A stretch of 64,000 nucleotides of DNA from PWXP01 sp040772845 (GTDB lineage Bacteria > Planctomycetota > Planctomycetia > Pirellulales > Thermoguttaceae): contig JAXGXG010000001.1 in NCBI GenBank assembly GCA_040772845.1, forward strand, positions 1,116,001 through 1,180,000, read 5' to 3'. Both the position numbers and the translations under genes were made by a program. This document shows positions 27,364 through 35,611 of the stretch, piece by piece (position 1 is the stretch's first letter; each line of letters starts with the position of its first letter). The notes under the pieces were generated by a model, which saw only the letters and a list, made by a program, of their open reading frames with translations, was not told where the DNA came from and made no database searches.

Positions 27364-28011
27364 ATGAAGAGGTCTCTTGCTGTGACATCGTTCGCCCTCA
27401 TCTTGGTCATTGCCGGGCTTGCCCAGGCGGCAGACGATGGCAAGTGGACGGTCCTGTTCGACGGCGCCGACCTGTCCGCCTGGGACAACGGCGCCGGAGG
27501 CCCTCCCGGAGCCGGCTGGGTGATCGAAGACGGCGTGGTGACCCGCAAGGAGCACGCCGGATATATCTGGACCAAGGAGAAGTTCGGTGACTTCGTCCTG
27601 GAACTCGAGTTCAAGACCGAGGGCAATAGCGGACTCTTCTTCCGAACCGGCAATCCGAGAGATTGCGTCCAAACCGGCCTGGAAATGCAGATCCACAAGC
27701 CCATTGAAACGCCGAACAAGCACAGTGTTGGTTCGCTGTACGATGCCCTCGCCCCCAGCAAGAATGCTGCGGTCGACGGCTGGAACAAGGTCGTCCTGAC
27801 GGCCAAGGGCAGCCGTATCACGATTGAAATGAACGGCCAGCAGATCATCGACGCCGACCTCGACCAGTGGACCGAAGCCGGCAAGAACCCCGACGGAACC
27901 AACAACAAGTACCGCACCGCGATCAAGGACTTCCCGCGCGAAGGCCACATCGGGCTGCAGGAGCACGGCGACGTCGTCAGCTTCCGCAACATCCGCGTCC
28001 GCCCCCTGTAG
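27364..28011 (+). CDS. DUF1080 (3-keto-disaccharide hydrolase-like) secreted protein
   Basis: The 215-residue product has a signal peptide (to QAADD) and a single DUF1080 domain. Visible marks are WTVLFDGADLSAWDN, DFVLELEFKTEGNSGLFFRT and GHIGLQEHGDVVSFRNIRVR, all typical. The family is a concanavalin-like fold reported to act on or bind carbohydrates, including keto-sugar glycosides. AGGAG lies eight bases before ATG 27364. It is probably cotranscribed with, or lies just behind, the HEAT-repeat gene. Confidence 0.88.
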   Translation: MKRSLAVTSFALILVIAGLAQAADDGKWTVLFDGADLSAWDNGAGGPPGAGWVIEDGVVTRKEHAGYIWTKEKFGDFVLELEFKTEGNSGLFFRTGNPRDCVQTGLEMQIHKPIETPNKHSVGSLYDALAPSKNAAVDGWNKVVLTAKGSRITIEMNGQQIIDADLDQWTEAGKNPDGTNNKYRTAIKDFPREGHIGLQEHGDVVSFRNIRVRPL

Positions 28012-28013
28012 CA

Positions 28014-28063
28014 GTGGGAGCTGGAAGCTAGAAGCTGGAAGTTGGGAGTTGGAAGCTGGGAGA
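28014..28063. repeat. GGAAGCTGGAAG-type low-complexity repeat
   Basis: Seven-base words GGAAGCT/GGAAGTT/GGGAGTT alternate for about 50 bases (GGAGCTGGAAGCTAGAAG and onward) directly after the DUF1080 stop. Confidence 0.7.
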
Positions 28064-28502
28064 CCGGTTTCAACCTCGCCCCGATTTCCAAACGTTCCAA
28101 CACAACCGCCGGGACGGCTGCCACAGTGCCGCAGTCGTCCCGGCCGTGTTGTTTCTTGGCCTTTCATATCTGCGATTGTAGCCTGTTGGAGTCCCGCCTT
28201 CAGGCGGTTATCTTAACCGAGTGAAGAAACTGTTTGGCTTAGGATGCCAGAAAGAAGCACTGAAATCGGCGTTGGTGAGGACCATGGAGTCGCCACCGGC
28301 CGGCTTGTCCGGCCCGCAGCGGTGGTCTGTTGGCTAGTGGCGTTGCTCCCGACCACCTCTTTCTTTCAGGGCGTAGCTGCCGCCTCCGGCGGCGGCTACG
28401 CCCTGGAGAGACCGCAACCCGCGGTGCGCTAAAGCGACCCCGGGCTTTGTTGTCCAGCGCCTACGGCGCTATCGCGTACGGCAGGCGAATCGCTTCTTGA
28501 AT
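28064..28502. other. Intergenic region with long hairpin and dispersed repeat
   Basis: No supported gene. A GTTGGAGTCCCGCCTTCAGG-type element is at 28186-28208, and the long hairpin at 28367-28405 is listed separately. Confidence 0.5.
28367..28405. repeat. Very long near-perfect hairpin
   Basis: CAGGGCGTAGC (28367-28377) and GCCGCC (28379-28384) pair with GGCGGC (28388-28393) and GCTACGCCCTG (28395-28405), with one opposed base on each arm and a TCC loop. The 17-bp pairing is much longer than a normal terminator. It lacks a T-tract. Confidence 0.8.
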
Positions 28503-30530
28503 CTACCACTCAGCAATTCTTTCGGTATTTGTGCCGCGGAGCATCGCTCCAAGTTTGCCTTCGGTGGTGTCCAGGCCAACAGCCGCGCCGTTGCGGAGTC
28601 CGAAATTGGCACATTCGCAACCGTAGCAATCGTTGAACACGGGTGTTGGCAGACTTCCCATGCCCATCACGGGAGAAGTTGACGTAAGCCAATCGGTCCA
28701 CTTCTCAGCCATCGCTTGTGTTATTTCACTTGCCGGGTCCATCCAGCAGATCGAATCGATTCGTTCGACCAGCAGGATCATGTCGTCGCTATTTGGTCCG
28801 AAGTCGGCAAGCCGTTTCCCCCGGCTGCCTTCGAACGGCATGTCGGGGCCCACAACCACCGAATACGTGGTTTGCCCCGGCCCGGCCATCGGGTTGCTCG
28901 GGCAACGATAGACGGCCATCTCCTCGCCGTGGAACTGCCGGTTGTACGCGCTGTCCCACGGTTGGTCGAGCCGGATTCTCTTGTGGAGCGTCTCGTGCCC
29001 GAGGTAAGGCAACAACAACACGCGCCAGCTATGCAGCGGGTTCCCTTCGCTATCAACCGACCAGGCCGGCGGGAGCGTGCCGTGATCCCGCTCGTACAGA
29101 AGCATAGCAAGTGTGATGCGCCGCATTCGTTGCCGGCAGACGTCGCATTGTATCAGCCTGGTCATAGACGCGCACGATTGACACCTTCTTGCAAGATCGA
29201 AGTCGGCCAAGAACTTCGATCTTGCGCGAAGTGAAATGAAAGCAACACTGATCTGCATTAGACCAGATGGCCACGGCACGCTGCAATCGGATGCCGGTTG
29301 CTTGTCAAAGAACTCGTTGCACCGATTGCCAACAACGTTCCAATCGACTCCAAGGTTGGTAAGATATGCCCCAGGTGGTTCGTCGGTGAACCCCCATTCT
29401 TGCCACGAGGTCTCTCCGTGAGCAAGCGACTGTATGAGGTCCAGGCACAGGAAGCGGTCGTGTAAGACCATATCCGCCACATTAGGTGCAGGCGGAAGAT
29501 CGTTCTCCGCGTCGAGAAGTCGCTGGAGTTGATTCTTGTCAGGCGGGTGGTTGAGGGCGCCGGCGATGCCGATTCCATCTGCGGCTCCCAGGATGGTGAC
29601 TGCAAGTGACAGATCGTCGGCTCCCACGCCGTGTGCGAAATGGCGCCCCAGCCGCTTGCATGTGATGATGTCATCGACGGCGCCATTGATGTCACCCACT
29701 GCAGCGAGGTGGTGTGCGCGGGCCTCCAATCCATAAGCAAACATCCACATGCGAAAACGGTCCTGGCACCTCCAGTCAGACAGGTAAAGACGTTCTTCAT
29801 CGGTCGACCGTGCCATCGGAATGTAGAACGTCGGCTTGCGCACCGCCTCGCTCATCAAGTCGAGCGCAGGACGGTTGTCTTCGAGCCACTGTTTCATCAT
29901 GGGCAGCTCGTCGAGTGTCCAAGGCCAGCGAAGTCTCTCTTGGAGCAGTGTTGCGATGTCATCCGCAGAGTGTTTTCCTGCAGGCAACGAATCGAGAAAC
30001 GCTTGATCGAGTGTGTTGGTTTCGCAGAAAGACTCAAGATACTCATAAGGATCCTGGTAGGTCATGTCGGGGCGGATCGACTTCGCATCCAGCCCAAGTT
30101 GGTCGCAAAGGCTCGCGAAGTGTTCCGGCGAGGTGTCCGGGCTTGCGCCGAGATGCTGCACGAGGAGCCGGAAGCCGTTGTTCTCGGTGGCGATGTCGGG
30201 CGGATAGGTTGCCTTTTGGAGTGCCGCGAAATAGTCGACCTGCCTACCGTCCGACTTCAAGGGTTCGGTAACGTACGTCGTTTCCCTCGAGATGTGCAGC
30301 GCCCGCGAATGGACCAGGTTTACGTAAGCCGTCGCCGCGACAAGAACGAGGACAATCCCACCGCAAATCCAGAGCGGACGCCGCGAGCTTTGTTTGTGCT
30401 GCTGTTGGTCCGTGGCGGTGCTATCCGATATCGACGCATCTTCGTTCACAGGCCAGTTGTCCTTTCGTGCAATATTCTGGTATTCGTCCCGTCGCTCGCC
30501 ATCTTGGACTACCAGCCGGCCCATTGCCAC
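28503..30530 (-). CDS. Membrane protein with DUF1559-like C-terminal domain
   Basis: The protein (up to 675 residues) has an N-terminal polar segment, one transmembrane helix (PLWICGGIVLVLVAATAY, about 52-70) and a large domain outside the membrane. A helical region of unknown type fills the middle. Near residue 470 a DUF1559-like stretch appears (AMLLYERDHGTLPPAWSVDS, SWRVLLLPYLGHETLHKRI), as in many planctomycete proteins related to type II secretion pseudopilins. It is not a classical DUF1559 protein, which has an N-terminal pilin-like helix with an FT(L/I)VE-type motif. The start is uncertain: ATG 30524 or the GTG at 30449 with AAAGGA upstream are possible. Its composition is less GC-rich than the neighbours. 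Confidence 0.75.
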   Translation of the reverse strand: MAMGRLVVQDGERRDEYQNIARKDNWPVNEDASISDSTATDQQQHKQSSRRPLWICGGIVLVLVAATAYVNLVHSRALHISRETTYVTEPLKSDGRQVDYFAALQKATYPPDIATENNGFRLLVQHLGASPDTSPEHFASLCDQLGLDAKSIRPDMTYQDPYEYLESFCETNTLDQAFLDSLPAGKHSADDIATLLQERLRWPWTLDELPMMKQWLEDNRPALDLMSEAVRKPTFYIPMARSTDEERLYLSDWRCQDRFRMWMFAYGLEARAHHLAAVGDINGAVDDIITCKRLGRHFAHGVGADDLSLAVTILGAADGIGIAGALNHPPDKNQLQRLLDAENDLPPAPNVADMVLHDRFLCLDLIQSLAHGETSWQEWGFTDEPPGAYLTNLGVDWNVVGNRCNEFFDKQPASDCSVPWPSGLMQISVAFISLRARSKFLADFDLARRCQSCASMTRLIQCDVCRQRMRRITLAMLLYERDHGTLPPAWSVDSEGNPLHSWRVLLLPYLGHETLHKRIRLDQPWDSAYNRQFHGEEMAVYRCPSNPMAGPGQTTYSVVVGPDMPFEGSRGKRLADFGPNSDDMILLVERIDSICWMDPASEITQAMAEKWTDWLTSTSPVMGMGSLPTPVFNDCYGCECANFGLRNGAAVGLDTTEGKLGAMLRGTNTERIAEW

Positions 30531-30681
30531 CGGCGGCAGCAGGGCGAATGCTGATGGCGTTTATAGCACGGGGGGCCGAATTGGGAAAGATAACGACTGG
30601 CAGCGCTGGCTTGCGATATCGGATAAGCTATACTTACACAGTGGGGTTCCCTCGTCTTCGATCACCACGACGGGCCCGACC

Positions 30682-31230
30682 ATGGCTTCCTTTCTGAAGC
30701 GATATCGCCAGCGGCTCGAGAATCGGCACGGTTGGGACGTACCGCTGGTGTGTACGCAGTGCGGGCATGACGGCCTGCCGCGCTCGGAAGGCTGGACGCC
30801 CAGTGCAAGCGTTCGTTTCGGCGATCGGCCGACCATCTTCAACGACGTGTTCTGCGAGAACTGTGGAAAACCACTCAAGGAAGAGGCAGGCACGGCACTG
30901 GCGGCCATGTTCTCCAGCCAACCGGTCGATACCCGCAACCGGCGGCTATTGTGGGACATGATCGGTCTTCTGCTGGTCGTTCCGGCCGTTTTTCTCGGTC
31001 TGATCTGGTTTGGCGTTTGGCATGGCTTCTGGGGGGCGTGGGCCTTCTCGTTGTTCGGGCTGCTGGGGTTTGTATTCGCCCCGGTGAGCATGTGGCTGAA
31101 CTACCGAATCCATGCAGTCCGCCACGAGTGCCCCTGTGGTCAACCAGCCTATCTCTTCATGGGCCTGCTCGGCCGCGCCTCCTGCTACCGATGCTCCTCC
31201 TGCGGCCGCCTGCTGAAGCTGCGCGATTGA
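30682..31230 (+). CDS. Small membrane protein with zinc-ribbon ends
   Basis: The 182-residue product has Cys pairs in the N-terminal half (CTQCGHDG, CENCGKP) that form a zinc-ribbon-like site, then two hydrophobic helices (about 95-140), then a second Cys set (CPCGQPA, CYRCSSCGRLL). It is unrecognised as a family. The start ATG 30682 (MASFLKRYRQRLENRHGWD) is preferred over a longer upstream frame, though the ribosome-binding site is weak. It is divergent to the preceding membrane gene. No function is proposed. Confidence 0.68.
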   Translation: MASFLKRYRQRLENRHGWDVPLVCTQCGHDGLPRSEGWTPSASVRFGDRPTIFNDVFCENCGKPLKEEAGTALAAMFSSQPVDTRNRRLLWDMIGLLLVVPAVFLGLIWFGVWHGFWGAWAFSLFGLLGFVFAPVSMWLNYRIHAVRHECPCGQPAYLFMGLLGRASCYRCSSCGRLLKLRD

Positions 31231-31392
31231 GGGTGTGGAGCGGCTGCTCGCGGGCTACTTCACGGTCCGGGCGCACGGCAAATCCAAAATTCCGAATACG
31301 GGGGCTTGTGGCATGTACGGACGTATAGTATCATGCGGGAAATGGAGTTCTTCCGTTTCTGAGGCAGGCTGCCATGGTTGGGGGCCCACCTT

Positions 31393-31440
31393 TAGGCGGT
31401 TTTCGCTTTCCGGATGAAGCCGGGACTCCAACGGGGCGGT
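31393..31440. repeat. Dispersed CCGCCT/AGGCGG intergenic element (partial)
   Basis: TTTAGGCGGTTTTCGCTTTC and GATGAAGCCGGGACTCCAAC form the same element that occurs near 8609, 28186, 34470 and 50058. It lies upstream of the RecQ start and makes a longer N-terminus for that gene unlikely. Confidence 0.65.
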
Positions 31441-31508
31441 CTGCGCACTCGGAAACGGAAGAACGGGAGTTGGATGTCTGGATTCTCCTGATGCGGGGAG
31501 GGGGTGAC

Positions 31509-33470
31509 GTGGAAAAGGATGCTCCAGCTCGGACGGATAACGGCGGCGGAAACCGGGATCTTGCGGCGACCTTACACGAACGGTTCGGGTTCGACGCCTT
31601 CAAACCGGGGCAGCGGGAGGTGATCGAACATCTGCTGGCCGGCCATTCGGCGGCAGCCGTGTTTCCGACCGGGGGCGGGAAATCGTTGTGCTACCAGTTA
31701 CCGGCCGTCCTGCTGCCGGGGCTGACCCTGGTGGTCTCGCCGCTGATTGCCCTGATGAAAGACCAGATCGACGCGCTGGCGGCCCGCGGCATCGCCGCCC
31801 GGCGGCTCGACTCGACGCTGACGGCCGACGGCTACCGCGAGGTGATGGACGAGGTCCGCTCCGGACGGCTGCGCATGCTGTACGTCGCGCCGGAACGGTT
31901 CAATAACGAGCGGTTTCGCGAGGCGATCGGGCGGGTGCGCGTTTCACTGTTCGCGGTGGACGAGGCCCATTGCATCTCGGAGTGGGGCCACAACTTCCGC
32001 CCCGATTACCTCAAGTTGGCCCAGTTCGCACGCCTGTGCCGAGCCGAACGCATGTTCGCCCTGACGGCCACGGCCACCCAGCGCGTGCTCGACGACATCT
32101 GCCGGGAGTTTCGGATCGAGCCGCAATGTGCGGTCCGCACCGGGTTCTACCGGCCGAATCTCACGCTGCTGACCACGCCGGTTGACGCCTCGCAGCGCGA
32201 TTCGGAACTCGCCGAGCGGCTACGCAGCCGGCCGCCCGGCCCGGCGATTGTCTATGTCACGCTCCAGCGCACGGCCGAGGAAGTGGCGGCTCGTCTCGTC
32301 CGTGCAGGTTTTCCTGCGCGCGCCTACCATGCCGGCATGAAGGACGACGATCGCGCGGCGGCGCAAGATTGGTTCCTGGGCAGCGATCGGGGCGTGGTTG
32401 TGGCGACCATCGCGTTCGGTATGGGAATCGACAAGGCCAATATCCGCTATATCTACCATTACAACCCGCCGAAGAGCCTTGAGAACTTCGCCCAGGAGAT
32501 CGGCCGGGCCGGCCGCGACGGCGCCCCGGCCACGTGCGAGGTCCTTTTTGTGCCCGAAGACCTGAACGTGCTCGAAAACTTCACCTACGGCGATACGCCC
32601 ACGGCCGGCGCGGTAACGAACCTGCTGGGCGAACTGTTCGGATTGGGCGACGAGTTCGATGTGAGCTTCTACGAACTGTCGGCCTCGCACGATATCCGGA
32701 TCCTGGTGGTGCGCACGCTGCTGTGCTATCTGGAGCTGCTCGGGTACCTCGAGGGCGGAACGCCGTTCTATTCGAGCTACCGATTCCAGCCGCTGGTTTC
32801 CTCCGCGGAAATCCTTTCGCACTTCGAGGGCGAGCGGCGGACCTTTCTCGAAAACGTGCTACGCCATGCCGCCAAGGCCAGGACCTGGTTCACACTCAAT
32901 GCCGATGAGGTAAGCCACTCGCTCGGCTGTCCGCGCGATCGCATCGTCCGGGCGCTCGATTACCTGGCCGAGCAGCAGTGGCTTGAACTCAAGGCGGAAG
33001 GAGTGCGGCAGCGATACCGGCGGCTCCGGCTGCCCGAAAACCTCCCGGCCCTGGCTGCAAAGCTGCACGAACGAACGCTGCAACGCGAGAAAAGCGAAAT
33101 CGACCGGCTTGGCCAGGTACTCGGCCTGGTGCGTCACGATGGCTGTCAGGTGGTGGCTCTGGGAACACACTTTGCCGAACGGCGCGACCGGCCGTGCGGG
33201 CACTGCTCCTGGTGCCTCGGCGGGCAGAAGCCGGTTGCTGTGCCTGAACGCAAGATCCCGGAAATCGATCCGAACGTGTGGCGTCGCGCCGCGGCGGTGC
33301 GCGAAGAGCATGCAAGTGTGTTCTGCGATCCGCGCGTTCTGGCCCGTTTCTTGTGCGGTGTCAGCTCGCCGGCCCTGGTGCGTGCGAAACTCACCCGTCA
33401 CGATCTGTTCGGCGCCTTGGCCGATGTGCCGTTTGCAAAGATCCACCAGCACGCAGGGGAAAAACGGTAG
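31509..33470 (+). CDS. recQ: ATP-dependent DNA helicase, RecQ family
   Basis: The protein (653 residues from GTG 31509) is a RecQ-type 3'-5' DNA helicase that acts in recombination and fork repair. Walker A is FPTGGGKSLCYQLP, the DEAH box is VDEAHCISEWGH, the aromatic-rich region lies between them, and motif VI is QEIGRAGRDG. The zinc-binding cysteines are seen near the C-terminal RQC-type region (CGHCSWC). There is no clear HRDC domain. GGGAGGGGG precedes GTG 31509, and an in-frame ATG at 31491 is an alternative. The longer frame from 31374 begins inside a dispersed repeat. Confidence 0.9.
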   Translation: MEKDAPARTDNGGGNRDLAATLHERFGFDAFKPGQREVIEHLLAGHSAAAVFPTGGGKSLCYQLPAVLLPGLTLVVSPLIALMKDQIDALAARGIAARRLDSTLTADGYREVMDEVRSGRLRMLYVAPERFNNERFREAIGRVRVSLFAVDEAHCISEWGHNFRPDYLKLAQFARLCRAERMFALTATATQRVLDDICREFRIEPQCAVRTGFYRPNLTLLTTPVDASQRDSELAERLRSRPPGPAIVYVTLQRTAEEVAARLVRAGFPARAYHAGMKDDDRAAAQDWFLGSDRGVVVATIAFGMGIDKANIRYIYHYNPPKSLENFAQEIGRAGRDGAPATCEVLFVPEDLNVLENFTYGDTPTAGAVTNLLGELFGLGDEFDVSFYELSASHDIRILVVRTLLCYLELLGYLEGGTPFYSSYRFQPLVSSAEILSHFEGERRTFLENVLRHAAKARTWFTLNADEVSHSLGCPRDRIVRALDYLAEQQWLELKAEGVRQRYRRLRLPENLPALAAKLHERTLQREKSEIDRLGQVLGLVRHDGCQVVALGTHFAERRDRPCGHCSWCLGGQKPVAVPERKIPEIDPNVWRRAAAVREEHASVFCDPRVLARFLCGVSSPALVRAKLTRHDLFGALADVPFAKIHQHAGEKR

Positions 33471-33501
33471 CGGCGCCAGGACAAGGCCGGGACAAGGCTG
33501 C

Positions 33502-34401
33502 TCACGACGACTTCTTCAGCGGATAGAAACGTTCCTCAGGCAGAACGACGTTCGTAATGCGAAGACCAAACTTGTCGCCCACCTTGACGGCCTCGCCGTT
33601 GGCGATCATTCGGTCGCCCAAGTGCAGGTCGAGCATTTCTTCGCACGACTTATCGAACTGAATAATACAGCCGGGCCCCAACTCGACAATACGGCTGACC
33701 GGCTGCCGTTTTTCGGCAAGCGTTACGACCAGCGGGACCTTCACCCGTAGGAGGCTCCGCGAATAGAGAGGCAGCTCTTCCAGGCGCGCCGCCCTGCTTG
33801 CTCGCGCACCGGTTGGCGGTGCCTGTTGGGGCGACGGCTGGGGGGCTGGCTGCGGTGGCGCCGGGGCTTGGGCAGCTTCAGTCGCCGCAGGTGGTTCTGT
33901 CAACGCTGCCGGCGTCGTCGCCGGCCAGACGAGCCGCGCGACGCCGCGCCGACCATCTTCGGCTGTGACCGGAAAGGTCACCATGGCAGCCCCGTCTGCG
34001 ACGCCTGCCGCATGCAGGGCCTCGACCAGATTGTCCGATCGTGTCCATTCGAACCGTTCGGCCGCGCAGTCGTCTGGCAGCACCAGCATCCCGAGTTCCT
34101 GCGCCAGGGTGCTCAGTTTGCTTTGGCCCGTCGCGTCGGGCGCGGCGCACCAGGCAGGCACCAGGCCGCTGCTTTCCGGTATCAGGAACAGGGCCGCCTC
34201 CTCGCCTACGTAAAGCTGGAAGACCAGCCCGGGCCCGCTCAACTCGGATGGCAACTGGGCCGGCGAAACCTGATCCGGCGCCTCCACTTCAACGGTTATT
34301 GCGCTATCCAGCGCGCGGCTGAGCGCTTCGGAAACCTCCTGGGCGCCGGCCTGGCAGGCGGCCTGAACCGTGTCGGCAATACTGGGCGATAACCCCGGCA
34401 T
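33502..34401 (-). CDS. fliN: FliN/FliY-type SpoA-domain protein (flagellar switch)
   Basis: The 299-residue protein has a C-terminal SpoA domain: LLRVKVPLVVTLAEKRQPVS, ELGPGCIIQFDKSCEEMLDL, GDRMIANGEAVKVGDKFGLR. This is the conserved FliN motor-switch fold that binds FliM and the CheY-responsive switch. The N-terminal 170 residues are CheC/FliY-like in layout but not clearly assigned, followed by a Pro/Gln/Ala-rich linker. No other flagellar genes are in view. It is longer than typical FliN (about 110-140 residues) and could be a FliY-like or related adhesion/secretion component. The start has no clear Shine-Dalgarno. Confidence 0.78.
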   Translation of the reverse strand: MPGLSPSIADTVQAACQAGAQEVSEALSRALDSAITVEVEAPDQVSPAQLPSELSGPGLVFQLYVGEEAALFLIPESSGLVPAWCAAPDATGQSKLSTLAQELGMLVLPDDCAAERFEWTRSDNLVEALHAAGVADGAAMVTFPVTAEDGRRGVARLVWPATTPAALTEPPAATEAAQAPAPPQPAPQPSPQQAPPTGARASRAARLEELPLYSRSLLRVKVPLVVTLAEKRQPVSRIVELGPGCIIQFDKSCEEMLDLHLGDRMIANGEAVKVGDKFGLRITNVVLPEERFYPLKKSS

Positions 34402-35017
34402 GGATTCGTTTGCTAAGCTGGGCAGACGGGTTGTTGGGCGAAGCGGACGGAACTGGGCGACCGAGTTGGAGCACCGCCTTCAGGCGGCCGTGTGAACCGG
34501 CCGAAGCCGGGACCCCATCAAGGCCGATGGCCGACTGCACGGAAAGCCCGTTGCTAACCCCACTTCGGGCGGAAGCGGCGCAGCATCGGGGCGCTGTTTC
34601 CATCTATCGGCTGCAGGGCCCGCAAACTTTGCCTAATTGGAATAAACTCTCCGTTTGTAACGAAACCGTAACGGCGGCGACTCCGGGGTTTGACAGAGGC
34701 CACGGAAACCGGCATCATGATGACTGCTGAAAAGCAGATGCCGCCTTTGCCGCATCCTGAATTCTACTTTGAAATCTCGGCATCCGTCCCAGTCGCAACT
34801 CGAACAGCCGTGCCCGACTGGGGATGTCCCGCATCCCTGGCAGCCGGGTGCTTCGGAAACTGGTTCGCGGGACGGACAGAACGGATTGGCGGGAACGTGC
34901 GTCGAATGAAAGTTGTAAATCCTTATTGCGTCAATACTTAGGTTGCGTATCCTCCAGGCTTGGAGCCTTGGCGGGAACTTCTCCGAGGACTTGACGCGTC
35001 TATTCTGTGGGCCTGCG
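34402..35017. other. Intergenic region upstream of the ECF sigma gene
   Basis: No supported gene. It contains a CCGCCTTCAGGCGG element near 34474 and the sigma gene's promoter region. Frames here have no recognisable domain. Confidence 0.5.
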
Positions 35018-35590
35018 GTGAGTGACGACGCCCAATTGATTGAACAGACGCTGACCGGCCGTTCTGCGGCCTTCGGCGAACTGGTGCGGAAGTACCAGGA
35101 TCGCCTGTTCAATTCCGTTGCGCATGTCGTCGGAAACACCGAGGACGCCCAGGACATCGTTCAGGATGCCTTTGTGCATGCGTTTCTGAAGCTGGAGTCG
35201 TTCCGGCAACGAGCCGCGTTTTATACGTGGCTCTACCGGATTGCCTTCAATACGGCGATGACCCATTGCCGAACCCGCCGGCCCACCGTGTCCATTGAAC
35301 ATGCCAAGGAATGTGCCGGGGCCGAACCGGCCGATACCAACGATAGCGCCGAGACGGCATTGCTCCGTAAAGAGCAATGCCAGCAGGTGCGCAGCGCCAT
35401 CGCTCGCCTGAAAGACGAATACCGCCCTGCGATCGTCCTCCGCGAGATTGATGGCTGCTGCTACGAGACCATTGCCGAGATTCTTGAGTTGCCAATCGGC
35501 ACGGTGCGAAGCCGGCTGTATCGCGGCCGGTTGCAGCTTGCCGAGGAACTCAAAATGGTGCTGACCGCTGGCGACGGATCGGGCAACTAA
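35018..35590 (+). CDS. ECF-type RNA polymerase sigma factor
   Basis: The protein (190 residues from GTG 35018) has sigma region 2 (FGELVRKYQDRLFNSVAHVV, EDAQDIVQDAFVHAFLKLES, FYTWLYRIAFNTAM) and region 4 (YRPAIVLREIDGCCYETIAE and the helix-turn-helix LPIGTVRSRLYRGRLQLAEE). I prefer the GTG at 35018 (SDDAQLIEQTL) because family members start at this motif; a TTG at 34943 gives 215 residues. It lies 21 bases upstream of a membrane anti-sigma-like gene on the same strand, so it is likely held inactive by that partner. Confidence 0.9.
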   Translation: MSDDAQLIEQTLTGRSAAFGELVRKYQDRLFNSVAHVVGNTEDAQDIVQDAFVHAFLKLESFRQRAAFYTWLYRIAFNTAMTHCRTRRPTVSIEHAKECAGAEPADTNDSAETALLRKEQCQQVRSAIARLKDEYRPAIVLREIDGCCYETIAEILELPIGTVRSRLYRGRLQLAEELKMVLTAGDGSGN

Positions 35591-35611
35591 CCGCCAACGT
35601 ATCGAAAGCTC

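Noticed and set aside
28244..28432. Small plus-strand frame with the long hairpin inside
   Set aside because: The hairpin DNA explains the frame, and there is no ribosome-binding site or homology.
31374..31508. Extra N-terminal residues of RecQ
   Set aside because: The segment starts within a dispersed intergenic element; GTG 31509 has a strong Shine-Dalgarno.
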